This document shows, one piece after another, positions 45,849-61,523 of a stretch of 64,000 nt of DNA. The DNA lies in NCBI RefSeq assembly GCF_003443615.1, contig NZ_CP031967.1, positions 2,108,001 through 2,172,000 of the forward strand, given 5' to 3'. Made by a program: the position numbers and the translations under genes. Origin of the DNA: Alteromonas sp. BL110. Its GTDB lineage: Bacteria > Pseudomonadota > Gammaproteobacteria > Enterobacterales > Alteromonadaceae. The stretch's first letter is position 1, and each line of letters opens with the position of its first letter. A model generated the notes under the pieces. It saw nothing but the letters and a program-made list of their open reading frames with translations, searched no databases and had not been told where the DNA came from.

Positions 45849-46277
45849 ATGGCTAAAAAAGTAAGCGGTATTATCAAGCTTCAGGTTGCAGCTGGCGCTG
45901 CTAACCCAAGTCCACCGGTTGGTCCTGCACTAGGTCAGCACGGTGTAAACATCATGGAATTCTGTAAGGCTTTCAACGCGAAAACTGAAAGTCTTGAGAA
46001 AGGCGCTCCAGTACCAGTAGAAATTACTGTATACGAAGATCGCTCTTTCACATTCGAAACTAAGACTCCTCCTGCGTCTTACCTGCTTAAGAAAGCAGCG
46101 GGCATCAAGAGTGGTTCTGGCCGTCCTAACACTGAAAAAGTGGGTAAAGTTACTCGCGCTCAGTTGGAAGAGATTGCTAAAACTAAAGAGCCAGACCTTA
46201 CTGCAGCTGATCTAGATGCAGCGGTACGCACTATCGCGGGTTCTGCTCGCTCAATGGGCTTGAACGTAGAGGACTAA
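45849..46277 (+). CDS. rplK: 50S ribosomal protein L11
   Basis: 142 residues. [34 protein letters not shown] at the N-terminus (with the Pro-rich GTPase-centre region) and [12 protein letters not shown] at the end. It binds the GTPase-associated centre of 23S rRNA. rplA follows after four bases. Confidence 0.98.
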   Translation: MAKKVSGIIKLQVAAGAANPSPPVGPALGQHGVNIMEFCKAFNAKTESLEKGAPVPVEITVYEDRSFTFETKTPPASYLLKKAAGIKSGSGRPNTEKVGKVTRAQLEEIAKTKEPDLTAADLDAAVRTIAGSARSMGLNVED

Positions 46278-46281
46278 TCGA

Positions 46282-46977
46282 ATGGCTAAATTAACTAAAC
46301 GCGCTCGCCTAGTACGCGACAAAGTTGACTCTACTAAAGAGTACGAAATCAACGAAGCAGTAGCGCTTCTTAAAGAACTAGCAACTGCTAAGTTCGCAGA
46401 AAGCGTTGACGTATCTGTAAACCTTGGTATCGATGCGAAGAAATCTGACCAGAACGTTCGTGGTGCAACTGTACTACCTAATGGTACTGGTAAAGACGTT
46501 CGCGTTGCAGTATTCACTCAAGGTGCAAATGCTGAAGCAGCGAAAGAAGCTGGTGCAGATATCGTTGGTATGGACGACTTAGCTGAGCAAGTTAAGAAAG
46601 GCGAAATGAACTTTGACGTAGTAGTTGCTAGCCCAGACGCGATGCGTGTTGTTGGTCAACTAGGTCAAATCTTAGGTCCACGTGGCCTTATGCCTAACCC
46701 TAAAACTGGCACTGTAACGCCTGACGTTGCAACTGCAGTTAAGAACGCTAAAGCTGGTCAGGTACGCTACCGTAACGATAAGAACGGTATCATCCACGCT
46801 AGCATCGGTAAGATTGCGTTCGAAGCGAACCAAATTCAAGAAAACCTTGAAGCGCTACTTGAAGCACTGAAGAAAGCTAAGCCTTCTTCTGCTAAAGGTA
46901 CATACATCAAGAAGATCAGCCTAAGCACTACAATGGGTGCTGGTGTTGCTCTTGATAAGGCTTCTGTAGGTCTTTAA
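46282..46977 (+). CDS. rplA: 50S ribosomal protein L1
   Basis: 231 residues. It has [34 protein letters not shown] and [19 protein letters not shown] (the conserved rRNA-binding loop), with [17 protein letters not shown] further on. It forms the L1 stalk and represses its own operon in other bacteria. The L10 leader lies downstream. Confidence 0.98.
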   Translation: MAKLTKRARLVRDKVDSTKEYEINEAVALLKELATAKFAESVDVSVNLGIDAKKSDQNVRGATVLPNGTGKDVRVAVFTQGANAEAAKEAGADIVGMDDLAEQVKKGEMNFDVVVASPDAMRVVGQLGQILGPRGLMPNPKTGTVTPDVATAVKNAKAGQVRYRNDKNGIIHASIGKIAFEANQIQENLEALLEALKKAKPSSAKGTYIKKISLSTTMGAGVALDKASVGL

Positions 46978-47029
46978 TTTCGTTGGGCATAGGCTCATCG
47001 AAATCTCTTAAAGGTTATGGGTTGGAGCT

Positions 47030-47155
47030 GTGACAATTAGCAGTGCTAATAAGCAGCTCCCGTCCAAGACCGCAGGTGCGGTGTGGTGAAAGAGGTAAGA
47101 GAACTTTCACAGTCAACACACTGCTTAATACAACAACCTGCGCAGACGGTGGTTT
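47030..47155 (+). promoter_or_regulatory. L10(L12) binding leader, rplJL autoregulation
   Basis: The 306-base rplA-rplJ gap holds the recognisable core CGTCCAAGACCGCAGGTG (47061-47078) and CCTGCGCAGACGGT (47137-47150), matching the L10 leader of E. coli (CCAAGACCGCAGG and CCTGCGTAGACGG). The two arms enclose a kink-turn; an unpaired hairpin arm lies between. Binding of the L10-L7/L12 complex there represses rplJL translation. Confidence 0.85.
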
Positions 47156-47283
47156 GACTCAGACTCTCTGGGGTAACAAACACCGTAGAGCGGTATCAAC
47201 CATGAGGGTTGGTATCAATCTGTGAACCCTGATGGCGTGAGTAGGTAACTACACACAAAATCAGATACAAAGAGGTGAACTCA

Positions 47284-47802
47284 GTGGCACTAGGTTTAGC
47301 AGCAAAAAAAGAGATCGTAGCAGAAGTTTCTGAAGTTGCGTCTCGCGCTCTATCCGTAGCCGTTGCTGAATACCGTGGGATGGAAGTTGCAGAACTGACT
47401 GAACTACGTGTTAAAGCTCGTGAGCAAGGCGTATACCTAAAGGTTGTACGTAACACTCTTGCAAAGCGTGCTCTAGCAGACAGTCAATTTGCAGACTTAG
47501 ACAGCGCCCTAACTGGCCCGCTTATCTATGGTTTCTCTATCGACGCACCAGGCGGTGCGGCACGTCTTTTCAAAGACTTCGGTAAGACTAACGATAAGCT
47601 TAAAGTTACAGCACTATCTATTGGTAGCGGTCTTCTTGGTCCAGAGAAATTGGACGCAGTTGCAGCACTACCTACCCGCGACGAAGCGCTTGCGAAACTA
47701 CTTGCAACCTTCAAAGCACCAGTTGGGAAATTCGTTCAAACAATCAACGAAGTTCCTGGCAAGTTTGTGCGCGTATTGGCGGCGGTCAAAGACACCAAGT
47801 AA
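47284..47802 (+). CDS. rplJ: 50S ribosomal protein L10
   Basis: About 172 residues. GTG 47284 ([15 protein letters not shown]) follows AAGAGGTGAAC and is family-like; the 47275 GTG is three codons upstream. It has [10 protein letters not shown] and the C-terminal helix [31 protein letters not shown] that binds L7/L12 dimers. Confidence 0.97.
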   Translation: MALGLAAKKEIVAEVSEVASRALSVAVAEYRGMEVAELTELRVKAREQGVYLKVVRNTLAKRALADSQFADLDSALTGPLIYGFSIDAPGGAARLFKDFGKTNDKLKVTALSIGSGLLGPEKLDAVAALPTRDEALAKLLATFKAPVGKFVQTINEVPGKFVRVLAAVKDTK

Positions 47803-47859
47803 TTGGCGTTTTTGGCATATTGATTTTTTTAACATTTTATACCCAGGAGTTTAGAGAAC

Positions 47860-48237
47860 ATGGCTCTAACTAAAGAAGATATCTTAAACGCAATCGCTGA
47901 AATGCCGGTAATGGAACTGGTAGAACTAATTGAAGCGGCTGAAGAGAAATTCAACGTATCTGCTGCAGCTGCTGTTGCTGTTGCTGGTCCAGCTGCTGGC
48001 GGCGACGCTGCTGCTGCAGAAGAAAAGACTGAATTCGACGTTGTAATGACTTCATTCGGTGGCAACAAAGTTGCAGTTATCAAAGCAGTTCGCGGCGCGA
48101 CTGGCCTAGGTCTTAAAGAAGCTAAAGAAGTAGTTGAGTCTGCTCCTAAAGCTATCAAAGAAGGCGTAAGCAAAGATGAAGCTGAAGCACTTAAGAAAGA
48201 GCTTGAAGAAGCTGGTGCAGAAGTAGAAATCAAGTAA
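47860..48237 (+). CDS. rplL: 50S ribosomal protein L7/L12
   Basis: 125 residues. N-terminal dimer domain ([31 protein letters not shown]), Ala/Gly-rich hinge (about residues 35-55) and C-terminal domain [35 protein letters not shown]. The hinge makes the antisense frame over this gene look like a serine-rich ORF, which is not a gene. Confidence 0.98.
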   Translation: MALTKEDILNAIAEMPVMELVELIEAAEEKFNVSAAAAVAVAGPAAGGDAAAAEEKTEFDVVMTSFGGNKVAVIKAVRGATGLGLKEAKEVVESAPKAIKEGVSKDEAEALKKELEEAGAEVEIK

Positions 48238-48269
48238 TCTGACCTAGTCAGATTATTGCCTGAGACGGC

Positions 48270-48303
48270 AAGGCTGGTGGTTTTTTGAACCACCAGCCTT
48301 TTT
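48270..48303 (+). terminator. Attenuator/terminator between rplL and rpoB
   Basis: 13-bp perfect stem AAGGCTGGTGGTT/AACCACCAGCCTT with a TTTTG loop and T5 tail. It probably works as partial terminator limiting rpoBC relative to ribosomal-protein mRNA. The remaining 259 bases before rpoB show no gene, only a small CCCGAAAAAGGG hairpin. Confidence 0.85.
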
Positions 48304-48562
48304 GCGCTGTATAGTGTGTAGAAACTAACCCTTGGTTACACTACTTAAAGCGCCATTCGGAAATACCCATAAAAAGCATAAAAATCCAACAAGTTAACTA
48401 ATAATTGGTTAAATTTTGTTGTATGCTGGTGTATCTGCCCGAAAAAGGGTTGTGGAAGTTTGTTGCTTAGTGCGCCATTTGAAACGCAGCTTTTAGCCCA
48501 TAGCACGCGTTTTAAAGCATTTTGCAGCAGGTTGGGTCATAAATCAGCAGGCTGAGGAACCC

Positions 48563-52591
<4,029 letters not shown>

Positions 52592-52623
52592 TACGGCAAT
52601 CGCCGCGTAATGTTATGAGATGG

Positions 52624-52641
52624 CCCGGCGCTTGCGCCGGG
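52624..52641 (+). other. rpoB-rpoC intergenic hairpin
   Basis: CCCGGCGC-TT-GCGCCGGG stem with no T-run in the 81-base spacer; an mRNA stabilising or processing signal rather than a terminator. Confidence 0.5.
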
Positions 52642-52672
52642 TTCTAGAGACTGACTCCGCTGGGAGAGTAAT

Positions 52673-55600
52673 GTGAAAGACTTATTAAAGTTTCTAAAGC
52701 AACAAAACAAGACCGAAGAATTCGATAATATTCGAATCGGTCTGTCTTCACCTGACATGATTCGTTCATGGTCATTCGGTGAAGTTAAAAAGCCTGAAAC
52801 AATTAACTACCGTACGTTCAAGCCTGAGCGTGACGGTCTGTTCTGTGCGCGTATCTTCGGTCCGGTTAAAGACTACGAATGTCTTTGCGGTAAGTATAAG
52901 CGCCTTAAGCACCGTGGTGTTATCTGTGAGAAGTGTGGCGTTGAAGTTACACTGACTAAAGTACGTCGTGAGCGTATGGGCCACATTGAGCTAGCTAGTC
53001 CAGTAGCACATATCTGGTTCCTTAAATCACTTCCGTCTCGTATCGGCCTAATGCTTGATATGACACTTCGTGATATTGAACGTGTACTTTACTTTGAATC
53101 ATACGTGGTTACAGAGCCGGGTATGACGACCCTTGAGCGCAGCCAACTTCTTAACGAAGAAGAGTACTTGGATGCACTTGAAGAGCACGGTGACGAGTTT
53201 GAAGCGAAGATGGGTGCTGAAGCAGTATTCGATCTTCTTACAGTTCTAGATGTTGACGCAGATGTTGCGGCTATGCGTGAAGAACTGCCTTCAATCAACT
53301 CTGAAACTAAGCGTAAGAAAATTACGAAGCGCCTTAAGTTGCTTGAGTCATTCCAACAGTCTGGTAACAAGCCAGAGTGGATGATCATGACGGTACTTCC
53401 GGTACTTCCACCAGATTTACGTCCTCTAGTACCACTAGATGGCGGCCGTTTTGCTACGTCTGACCTTAACGATCTTTACCGTCGTGTAATTAACCGTAAT
53501 AACCGTCTTAAGCGTCTTCTAGACCTTGCTGCTCCAGACATTATCGTACGCAACGAAAAGCGTATGCTTCAAGAGTCTGTTGATGCACTTCTAGATAACG
53601 GACGTCGTGGTCGTGCGATTACTGGTTCTAACAAGCGTCCACTTAAGTCGCTTGCAGATATGATTAAAGGTAAGCAAGGTCGTTTCCGTCAAAACCTTCT
53701 TGGTAAGCGTGTTGACTACTCAGGCCGTTCTGTAATTACCGTTGGTCCTACACTACGTCTTCACCAGTGTGGTCTTCCTAAGAAGATGGCACTTGAGCTA
53801 TTTAAGCCGTTTATCTACGGTAAGCTTGAAGGTCGTGGTCTTGCGACAACAATCAAAGCAGCTAAGAAGCTTGTAGAGCGCGAAGCACCAGAGGTTTGGG
53901 ACGTACTAGACGACGTTATCCGCGAACACCCGGTACTACTTAACCGTGCACCTACACTTCACCGTTTGGGTATCCAAGCATTCGAACCTACACTAATCGA
54001 AGGTAAAGCGATTCAGCTTCACCCACTAGTGTGTGCGGCGTACAACGCCGACTTCGATGGTGACCAAATGGCGGTACACGTACCGTTGACAATCGAAGCA
54101 CAGCTAGAAGCACGTGCACTTATGATGTCAACGAACAACATCCTGTCACCAGCGAACGGTGAGCCAATCATCGTACCTTCACAGGACGTTGTATTGGGTC
54201 TTTATTACCTAACGCGTGACAAAGTAAACGGCTTGGGCGAAGGCATGGTATTCACCAGCCCGAATGAAGCAGAAAAAGCATACCGTACAGGTAATGCTGA
54301 GCTTCACTCGCGCGTTAAAGTACGTATTACTGAATATGACATCGATGAAGATGGCAACAAAACTGAGAAAGTAACCCTAACTGACACTACTGTTGGTCGT
54401 GCGATTTTCTCATTGATCCTTCCAAAGGGTCTGCCGTTTGAAATCATCAACCAGGCGATGGGCAAGAAGCAAATTTCAAAACTATTGAATGCTTGTTACC
54501 GTACGCTAGGTCTGAAAGACACAGTAATTGCTGCTGACCAAATCATGTATACCGGTTTCCACTACGCGATGATTGCGGGTGCGTCTGTTGGTATCGACGA
54601 TATGGTTATCCCTGCTGCTAAGAAAGAAATTATCGACGCGGCGGAAGCAGAAGTTATCGAAATTCAGGAACAGTTCCAAAACGGTCTTGTTACCGCGGGT
54701 GAGCGTTACAACAAAGTTATCGATATCTGGTCAAATGCCAACGAAAAAGTTGCTAAGGCCATGATGGATAACCTTAAGACTGACATCGTAATTAACCGCG
54801 ATGGCGAAGAAGAAGAGCAATCATCATTTAACTCTGTTTACATGATGGCCGACTCGGGTGCTCGTGGTAGTGCCGCTCAGATTCGTCAGCTTGCTGGTAT
54901 GCGTGGTCTGATGGCTAAGCCAGATGGCTCAATCATCGAAACCCCAATTACGGCGAACTTCCGTGAAGGTCTGAACGTACTACAGTACTTCATCTCAACT
55001 CACGGTGCTCGTAAAGGTCTAGCGGATACCGCACTTAAGACAGCTAACTCTGGTTACCTAACCCGTCGTCTAGTAGACGTTGCACAAGACTTGGTAATCA
55101 CTAACGACGACTGTGGCACATTCGAAGGTGTTCAAATGACACCACTAATCGAAGGTGGTGACGTTGTTGAGCCGCTACGCGAGCGTGTACTAGGTCGTGT
55201 GGTAGCAGAAGATGTACTTAAGCCAGGTACTGACGAAGTACTAGTTGAACGTAATGTTCTTCTAGACGAAGCGTTAGTAGACATGCTTGAAGCTAACTCA
55301 GTTGACCAAATCATGGTTCGCTCGGTAATCACTTGTGACAACGACTTCGGTGTTTGTGCTAAGTGTTACGGTCGTGACCTTGCACGTGGTCATATGGTGG
55401 GTAGCGGTGAATCGGTTGGTGTTATTGCAGCACAATCAATCGGTGAACCAGGTACACAGCTTACCATGCGTACATTCCACATCGGTGGTGCAGCATCAAG
55501 AGCATCTGCTGAGAACAGCGTACAAGTTAAAACTGCGGGTAGCCTTAAGCTACACAACGCGAAGTTCGTACGTAACTCTGAAGGTAAAGTGGTTATCGTC

Positions 55601-56845
55601 TCTCGTTCAACAGAACTTACTGTTATCGACGAGCAAGGCCGTGAGAAAGAGCGCTATAAAGTACCTTACGGTGCTGTACTTAGCGTGGATGACGGTGCAT
55701 CAATTGCAGCTGGCGACGTTGTTGCTAACTGGGATCCGCATAGTCACCCAATCATCACTGAACGTGCAGCTAAGATTAGCTTCGCTGACATTGATGACTC
55801 TAACACCGAAATGCAGCAAGACGAGCTTACTGGTCTAACCCGTATCGTTGTTAAAGACCTTGCGAAAGTTAACTCTAAAGAGCCTAAGCTAATTCTTGAA
55901 AGCGACGAGTTCGGTCTTCAAGAAATTCGTCTTCCAAGCTTCACAACCATTGAAGCGAAAGAAGGCAAAGTGGCTAACGAAGGTGACGTGCTAGCACGTA
56001 TTCCTCAGGAGAGCTCGAAGACTCGTGATATCACGGGTGGTCTACCGCGCGTTGCGGACCTATTTGAAGCACGTAAACCTAAAGAGCCTGCAATTCTTGC
56101 AGAAATCTCAGGTACTATCGGCTTTGGTAAAGAGACCAAAGGTAAGAAGCGTCTTGTAATCACACCTGCTGAAGGTGACGCATACGAAGAGATGATTCCT
56201 AAATGGCGTCAGCTTAACGTGTTCGAAGGTGAGAAAGTGGAAAAAGGCGAAGTTATCGCCGATGGTCCAGAATCTCCACACGATATCCTGCGTCTACGTG
56301 GTATCTCAGCAGTAGCAAACTACATCGTGAACGAAGTTCAGGAAGTATACCGTCTACAGGGTGTTAAAATTAACGATAAGCACATCGAAGTAGTTATTCG
56401 TCAGATGCTACGTAAGTGTATTATCACTCACCCAGGCGATACGCAGTTCCTTGAAGGCGAACAGGTTGAAGTATCGAACGTTAAAGTGGCTAACCGTGAA
56501 ATTGAAAAACACGGCAAGATCCCAGCACAGTACGAAACACAGCTGCTTGGTATCACTAAAGCGTCACTATCTACTGAGTCATTTATCTCAGCGGCATCGT
56601 TCCAGGAAACAACACGTGTTCTAACTGAAGCTGCGGTTCAGGGTAAAGAAGATGACCTACGCGGTCTGAAAGAAAACGTAATCGTTGGACGTCTAATTCC
56701 AGCGGGTACCGGTTTCGCTTACCACGAACGCCGTGCACAAAAACGCAAAGAGCAAATCGAAGAAATGTCAGTATCTGCTGCAGAAGCAGAACAGGCACTA
56801 ACCGAAGCGCTAAATGCTGGTGCAGACGAAGATACTGCCGAATAA
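52673..56845 (+). CDS. rpoC: RNA polymerase beta' subunit RpoC
   Basis: 1390 residues, GTG start with GGGAGAGTAAT upstream. Zinc-binding [21 protein letters not shown] and [19 protein letters not shown], active-site [15 protein letters not shown] (Mg-binding Asp triad), [15 protein letters not shown] trigger-loop flank and a C-terminal alanine/glutamate-rich tail. It follows rpoB after 81 bases. Confidence 0.99.
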   Translation: MKDLLKFLKQQNKTEEFDNIRIGLSSPDMIRSWSFGEVKKPETINYRTFKPERDGLFCARIFGPVKDYECLCGKYKRLKHRGVICEKCGVEVTLTKVRRERMGHIELASPVAHIWFLKSLPSRIGLMLDMTLRDIERVLYFESYVVTEPGMTTLERSQLLNEEEYLDALEEHGDEFEAKMGAEAVFDLLTVLDVDADVAAMREELPSINSETKRKKITKRLKLLESFQQSGNKPEWMIMTVLPVLPPDLRPLVPLDGGRFATSDLNDLYRRVINRNNRLKRLLDLAAPDIIVRNEKRMLQESVDALLDNGRRGRAITGSNKRPLKSLADMIKGKQGRFRQNLLGKRVDYSGRSVITVGPTLRLHQCGLPKKMALELFKPFIYGKLEGRGLATTIKAAKKLVEREAPEVWDVLDDVIREHPVLLNRAPTLHRLGIQAFEPTLIEGKAIQLHPLVCAAYNADFDGDQMAVHVPLTIEAQLEARALMMSTNNILSPANGEPIIVPSQDVVLGLYYLTRDKVNGLGEGMVFTSPNEAEKAYRTGNAELHSRVKVRITEYDIDEDGNKTEKVTLTDTTVGRAIFSLILPKGLPFEIINQAMGKKQISKLLNACYRTLGLKDTVIAADQIMYTGFHYAMIAGASVGIDDMVIPAAKKEIIDAAEAEVIEIQEQFQNGLVTAGERYNKVIDIWSNANEKVAKAMMDNLKTDIVINRDGEEEEQSSFNSVYMMADSGARGSAAQIRQLAGMRGLMAKPDGSIIETPITANFREGLNVLQYFISTHGARKGLADTALKTANSGYLTRRLVDVAQDLVITNDDCGTFEGVQMTPLIEGGDVVEPLRERVLGRVVAEDVLKPGTDEVLVERNVLLDEALVDMLEANSVDQIMVRSVITCDNDFGVCAKCYGRDLARGHMVGSGESVGVIAAQSIGEPGTQLTMRTFHIGGAASRASAENSVQVKTAGSLKLHNAKFVRNSEGKVVIVSRSTELTVIDEQGREKERYKVPYGAVLSVDDGASIAAGDVVANWDPHSHPIITERAAKISFADIDDSNTEMQQDELTGLTRIVVKDLAKVNSKEPKLILESDEFGLQEIRLPSFTTIEAKEGKVANEGDVLARIPQESSKTRDITGGLPRVADLFEARKPKEPAILAEISGTIGFGKETKGKKRLVITPAEGDAYEEMIPKWRQLNVFEGEKVEKGEVIADGPESPHDILRLRGISAVANYIVNEVQEVYRLQGVKINDKHIEVVIRQMLRKCIITHPGDTQFLEGEQVEVSNVKVANREIEKHGKIPAQYETQLLGITKASLSTESFISAASFQETTRVLTEAAVQGKEDDLRGLKENVIVGRLIPAGTGFAYHERRAQKRKEQIEEMSVSAAEAEQALTEALNAGADEDTAE

Positions 56846-56856
56846 GGCAAGATCAT

Positions 56857-56878
56857 AGGAGTGCGTTAACGTACTCCT
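56857..56878 (+). other. Near-palindrome at rpoC end
   Basis: AGGAGTGCGTT/AACGTACTCCT, one wobble pair, starting 12 bases after the rpoC stop. Possible mRNA 3' structure before the terminator. Confidence 0.45.
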
Positions 56879-56970
56879 AACAATTTGGCAGTGAAGTTGT
56901 ACAGATTGCAGATAAATTAACTGCTTAAGCTTTGTACACCTTGACAGTCAGGGCGATGATCTTTAATATT

Positions 56971-57025
56971 CCGCGACCCGATTTTGGATAGCCATCAAAT
57001 GGCTCGATAAACGGTCGCGGTTTTT
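56971..57025 (+). terminator. Terminator of the rpoBC operon
   Basis: CCGCGACC/GGTCGCGG outer stem, with an inner AGCCAT-CAA-ATGGCT hairpin, and five T after the outer stem. Confidence 0.85.
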
Positions 57026-57074
57026 CGTATCAGCGCTCAGTGAATATTGACGAGCACAATGTTCACAATCAAGC

Positions 57075-57128
57075 GCGATTAATAGATTAATCGCATTAAT
57101 ATGGACCCAGTCGCAGTGATTGGGTTTT
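57075..57128 (+). promoter_or_regulatory. Dyad and leader hairpin before rpsL
   Basis: GCGATTAAT-AG-ATTAATCGC (57075-57094) and then CCCAGTC-GCAGT-GATTGGG followed by TTTT (57106-57128), 27 bases before the rpsL ATG. The second could act as an attenuator. I could not find a clear -35/-10 pair in the gap. Confidence 0.45.
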
Positions 57129-57154
57129 CGTAGTTTTTAATCAGGAGCTAGTTA

Positions 57155-57529
57155 ATGGCAACAGTTAACCAGTTAGTGCGCAAGCCGCGTAGAAAGCCCG
57201 TTGAAAAAAGCAACGTAGCTGCTCTACAAGCTTGTCCACAAAGACGTGGTGTATGTACTCGTGTATATACTACTACGCCTAAGAAACCAAACTCTGCACT
57301 ACGTAAAGTATGTCGTGTACGTCTAACTAACGGTTTTGAAGTTTCTTCATACATCGGTGGTGAAGGTCACAACCTACAAGAGCACAGTGTAGTACTTATC
57401 CGTGGTGGTCGTGTTAAAGATCTACCAGGTGTTCGTTATCACACAGTTCGCGGTACTCTTGACTGCGCAGGTGTAAACGATCGTAGACAAGCCCGTTCTA
57501 AGTACGGCGCGAAGAAGCCTAAGTCTTAA
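57155..57529 (+). CDS. rpsL: 30S ribosomal protein S12
   Basis: 124 residues. [20 protein letters not shown] and [21 protein letters not shown] carry the decoding-centre lysines in the streptomycin-sensitive state. CAGGAG precedes the ATG. First gene of the str operon. Confidence 0.98.
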   Translation: MATVNQLVRKPRRKPVEKSNVAALQACPQRRGVCTRVYTTTPKKPNSALRKVCRVRLTNGFEVSSYIGGEGHNLQEHSVVLIRGGRVKDLPGVRYHTVRGTLDCAGVNDRRQARSKYGAKKPKS

Positions 57530-57604
57530 CGGTTCTCCGTTAGTAAGGCCAAACTGAAGTTTAAGAGTTTTGGGTTTTCCCTGAATTCATACGGAGAATA
57601 GAAA

Positions 57605-58075
57605 ATGCCAAGAAGAAGAGTCGTAGGTCAACGTAAAATCCTACCAGAGCCAAAATTTGGTTCACAACTGCTTGCGAAATTCATGAATGTCGTAATGCTC
57701 GACGGCAAAAAGTCAGTCGCTGAAAGAATCGTTTACGGTGCGCTTGATATTGTTGCTGAAAAAACCGGCAAAGCACACCTAGATATCTTCGAGGAAGCGC
57801 TTGATAACATCCGCCCAACAGTAGAGGTTAAGTCTCGTCGTGTTGGTGGTTCAACTTATCAGGTTCCAGTTGAAGTACGTCCAGTTCGTCGTAACGCGCT
57901 AGGTATGCGTTGGATGGTAGAAGCTGCACGTAAACGTGGCGAAAAGTCTATGGCACAACGCCTAGCGGCTGAAATGCTAGACGCAGCAGATAATAAAGGT
58001 TCAGCGGTTAAGAAACGTGAAGACGTTCACCGTATGGCCGAAGCAAACAAAGCGTTTGCTCACTACCGTTGGTAA
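57605..58075 (+). CDS. rpsG: 30S ribosomal protein S7
   Basis: 156 residues. [28 protein letters not shown], the [26 protein letters not shown] beta-hairpin that binds 16S rRNA, and [12 protein letters not shown] at the end. ACGGAGAA precedes ATG. fusA follows after 27 bases. Confidence 0.98.
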   Translation: MPRRRVVGQRKILPEPKFGSQLLAKFMNVVMLDGKKSVAERIVYGALDIVAEKTGKAHLDIFEEALDNIRPTVEVKSRRVGGSTYQVPVEVRPVRRNALGMRWMVEAARKRGEKSMAQRLAAEMLDAADNKGSAVKKREDVHRMAEANKAFAHYRW

Positions 58076-58102
58076 TCAACGTTATTTAACTGAGAGAGAT
58101 TT

Positions 58103-60205
58103 ATGCCTCGTAAGACCTCGATTGAGCGTTATCGCAATATTGGTATTGTGGCTCACGTGGACGCGGGTAAAACCACGACCACAGAGCGAGTCCTGTTTTA
58201 TACAGGGCTGTCTCACAAAATCGGTGAAGTGCACGATGGTGCTGCTACCATGGACTGGATGGAGCAAGAGCAGGAGCGTGGTATTACTATCACGTCTGCT
58301 GCCACGACTTGTTTCTGGTCTGGTATGGAGCAACAGTTCGATCAGCACAGAATTAACATCATCGACACTCCTGGACACGTAGACTTTACTATTGAAGTAG
58401 AGCGTTCATTGCGTGTACTAGACGGTGCAGTAGTTGTGTTCTGTGGGTCTTCTGGGGTAGAGCCTCAATCAGAGACAGTCTGGCGACAGGCTGACAAATA
58501 TGAAGTGCCACGCCTAGTGTTCGTTAATAAAATGGACCGGGCTGGCGCTGATTTTGAGCGTGTTGTGGGGCAAATCCGCAAGCGTTTAGGCGCAAACTGT
58601 GTTCCGATTCAAATCAACATGGGCGCTGAAGAGAATTTCCATGGCGTCATCGACCTTGTGAAGATGAAAGCCATCAACTGGAATGAAGACGACATGGGTA
58701 TGACATTTACCTATGAAGACATTCCGGCTGAATATCTTGATACCGCTGAGCAGTACCGCACCGAAATGATCGAAGCGGCTGCAGAAGCGTCTGATGAGCT
58801 GATGGATAAGTATTTAGAAGGCGAAGAGCTGACTGAAGATGAAATCCGTTTAGGCCTTCGTACGCGTACACTGAATAACGAAATTGTTCTTGCCACGTGT
58901 GGCAGTGCCTTCAAAAACAAAGGTGTTCAGGCAGTACTAGACTCTGTAATTCATTACCTTCCGTCTCCAACTGAAGTTAAAGCCATCACGGGTGTGCTTG
59001 ACGATAAAGACGAGACTGAAGCAGAGCGTCATTCAAGCGACGATGAGCCTTTCTCAGCGCTAGCATTTAAAATAGCAACCGACCCATTTGTTGGTACGTT
59101 AACCTTCTTCCGCTGTTACTCAGGTGTAGTTAACACGGGCGATACGGTATATAACCCGGTCAAAGGTAAACGTGAGCGCTTCGGGCGTATTGTGCAAATG
59201 CACGCAAAAGACCGCGAAGAGCTTAAAGAAGTACGCGCAGGTGACATTGCCGCCGCTATCGGCCTTAAAGATGTCACTACGGGGGATACACTTTGCGACC
59301 CTAACAACGTTATTACGTTAGAGCGTATGGAGTTCCCTGACCCTGTTATTTCAATAGCGGTAGAGCCTAAATCACAGGCTGACCAAGAAAAAATGGGTAT
59401 TGCTTTAGGCAAACTTGCGGCAGAAGATCCGTCTTTTAAAGTTAAAACTGACGACGAGACGGGTCAGACGATTATCTCAGGTATGGGTGAACTTCACCTT
59501 GATATCATTGTCGACCGCATGAAGCGAGAATTCAAAGTTGAATGTAACGTAGGTAACCCTCAGGTTGCTTATCGCGAAACCCTTCGTAAATCTGTTGAAG
59601 TGGAAGGGAAGTTCGTTCGTCAGTCAGGTGGCCGTGGCCAATTTGGTCATGTATGGTTGCGCATTGAGCCTCAGGAAGAAGGTTCAGGCTACGAATTTGT
59701 GAACGAAATCGTCGGTGGTGTTGTACCAAAAGAGTTCATTCCAGCGGTCGATAAAGGAATTCAGGAGCAGATGCGAAGTGGTGTTCTTGCAGGGTTTCCG
59801 GTACTAGATGTAAAGGTTACTTTGTTTGATGGTTCTTACCACGATGTTGACTCTTCTGAAATGGCGTTTAAGATCGCCGGCTCTATGGGTTTCAAAAAAG
59901 GCGCCGCAGAAGCAAATCCGGTGTTGCTTGAACCCACAATGAAAGTTGAAGTGACTACTCCAGAAGACTGGATGGGTGATGTAGTTGGTGACATTAATCG
60001 TCGCCGCGGCATGATCGAAGGTATGGAAGATGGCGTAGCAGGTGTTAAAATAATACGTGCAAAAGTGCCACTTTCAGAAATGTTTGGCTACGCAACTGAT
60101 TTGCGTTCACAAACACAAGGTCGTGCTTCATACTCAATGGAGTTCTTCAATTATTCTGAGGCGCCTAACAATGTGGCGCAGGCTATTATTGAATCTAGAA
60201 TTTAA
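58103..60205 (+). CDS. fusA: Elongation factor G
   Basis: 700 residues. G-domain: [12 protein letters not shown] (G1), [10 protein letters not shown] (G2), DTPGH (G3), NKMDRAGAD (G4), CGSAFKNKG (G5). Domains II-V follow, with [19 protein letters not shown] and [15 protein letters not shown]. It drives translocation and ribosome recycling. It is in the normal str-operon place but uses several rare codons (CGA in TERVLF, WRQAD, MKREF and QMRSG; CGG in MDRAG; GGG repeatedly), unlike its neighbours. Confidence 0.98.
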   Translation: MPRKTSIERYRNIGIVAHVDAGKTTTTERVLFYTGLSHKIGEVHDGAATMDWMEQEQERGITITSAATTCFWSGMEQQFDQHRINIIDTPGHVDFTIEVERSLRVLDGAVVVFCGSSGVEPQSETVWRQADKYEVPRLVFVNKMDRAGADFERVVGQIRKRLGANCVPIQINMGAEENFHGVIDLVKMKAINWNEDDMGMTFTYEDIPAEYLDTAEQYRTEMIEAAAEASDELMDKYLEGEELTEDEIRLGLRTRTLNNEIVLATCGSAFKNKGVQAVLDSVIHYLPSPTEVKAITGVLDDKDETEAERHSSDDEPFSALAFKIATDPFVGTLTFFRCYSGVVNTGDTVYNPVKGKRERFGRIVQMHAKDREELKEVRAGDIAAAIGLKDVTTGDTLCDPNNVITLERMEFPDPVISIAVEPKSQADQEKMGIALGKLAAEDPSFKVKTDDETGQTIISGMGELHLDIIVDRMKREFKVECNVGNPQVAYRETLRKSVEVEGKFVRQSGGRGQFGHVWLRIEPQEEGSGYEFVNEIVGGVVPKEFIPAVDKGIQEQMRSGVLAGFPVLDVKVTLFDGSYHDVDSSEMAFKIAGSMGFKKGAAEANPVLLEPTMKVEVTTPEDWMGDVVGDINRRRGMIEGMEDGVAGVKIIRAKVPLSEMFGYATDLRSQTQGRASYSMEFFNYSEAPNNVAQAIIESRI

Positions 60206-60268
60206 TCTAAATGAAGGTTCGGTCCGGTCTATTGGTGGGTCGGACTTTTAACTTAGGAAACGAGAAAA

Positions 60269-61453
60269 ATGGCAAAAGAAAAGTTTGAACGTACGAAACC
60301 CCACGTAAACGTGGGTACAATCGGCCACGTTGACCACGGTAAAACTACCCTAACTGCAGCTATCACTACAGTTCTTTCTAAAACTTACGGCGGTTCTGCT
60401 CAGGCTTTCGATCAAATCGATAACGCGCCTGAAGAGAAAGCTCGTGGTATCACCATTTCTACTTCACACGTAGAATATGACACTCCTACTCGTCACTACG
60501 CACACGTAGACTGCCCAGGACACGCTGATTACGTTAAAAACATGATCACTGGTGCTGCTCAGATGGACGGTGGTATCCTAGTAGTAGCTGCGACTGACGG
60601 CCCTATGCCTCAGACTCGTGAGCACATCCTACTTGGTCGTCAGGTTGGTATTCCTTACATCATCGTATTCATGAACAAGTGTGACATGGTTGATGATGAA
60701 GAGCTTCTAGAGCTAGTAGAAATGGAAGTTCGTGAACTTCTTAACGAATACGAATTCCCAGGTGATGACCTACCAGTTATCCAAGGTTCAGCTCTTAAAG
60801 CGCTTGAAGGCGACGCAGAGTGGGAAAAGAAAATCATCGAGCTTGGTGAAGCGCTTGATTCATACATCCCAGAGCCAGAGCGTGCAATCGACAAGCCGTT
60901 CATCCTTCCAATCGAAGACGTATTCTCAATCTCAGGCCGTGGTACAGTTGTAACTGGTCGTGTTGAGCAAGGTATCGTTAAAGTTGGTGAAGAAGTAGAA
61001 ATCGTAGGTATCAAAGACACTACTAAGACTACTTGTACTGGTGTTGAGATGTTCCGTAAGCTTCTTGACGAAGGCCGCGCGGGTGAGAACGTTGGTGTTC
61101 TTCTACGTGGTACTAAGCGTGACGAAGTTGAACGTGGTCAAGTACTAGCTAAGCCTGGTTCAATCACTCCACACGTTAACTTCGAAGCGGAAGTATACGT
61201 ACTGTCTAAAGATGAAGGTGGCCGTCATACTCCATTCTTCAAAGGCTACCGTCCACAGTTCTACTTCCGTACAACTGACGTAACTGGTGCTGTAGAGCTT
61301 CCGGAAGGCGTAGAAATGGTAATGCCTGGTGACAACCTTAAATTTAAAGTTGAGCTAATTGCTCCGATTGCGATGGAAGAAGGTCTTCGTTTCGCAATCC
61401 GTGAAGGTGGTCGCACAGTAGGTGCTGGTGTTGTATCTAAGATCCTAGACTAA
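60269..61453 (+). CDS. tuf: Elongation factor Tu
   Basis: 394 residues, as in E. coli. [39 protein letters not shown], and [15 protein letters not shown] in domain III. Strongly biased codon use (CGT, GGT, CTT/CTA), consistent with high expression. Many gammaproteobacteria have a second copy elsewhere; this window shows only one. Terminator follows. Confidence 0.99.
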   Translation: MAKEKFERTKPHVNVGTIGHVDHGKTTLTAAITTVLSKTYGGSAQAFDQIDNAPEEKARGITISTSHVEYDTPTRHYAHVDCPGHADYVKNMITGAAQMDGGILVVAATDGPMPQTREHILLGRQVGIPYIIVFMNKCDMVDDEELLELVEMEVRELLNEYEFPGDDLPVIQGSALKALEGDAEWEKKIIELGEALDSYIPEPERAIDKPFILPIEDVFSISGRGTVVTGRVEQGIVKVGEEVEIVGIKDTTKTTCTGVEMFRKLLDEGRAGENVGVLLRGTKRDEVERGQVLAKPGSITPHVNFEAEVYVLSKDEGGRHTPFFKGYRPQFYFRTTDVTGAVELPEGVEMVMPGDNLKFKVELIAPIAMEEGLRFAIREGGRTVGAGVVSKILD

Positions 61454-61475
61454 TCTAGACTTAGCAACACAAGCC

Positions 61476-61505
61476 AAAAAAAGCGCACTTAGGTGCGCTT
61501 TTTTT
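61476..61505 (+). terminator. Terminator after tuf
   Basis: AAGCGCAC-TTAG-GTGCGCTT with A7 left and T7 right. Confidence 0.92.
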
Positions 61506-61523
61506 ATGCCTTTTAGAAAGTAC

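Noticed and set aside
47829-48293. 154-residue antisense ORF over rplL
   Set aside because: Ala/Ser-rich product of the opposite strand of the alanine hinge codons; no start context.
55335-55838. 167-residue ORF in another frame of rpoC
   Set aside because: Lies wholly within a certain gene; Leu/Ser/Thr/Val-rich shadow translation.
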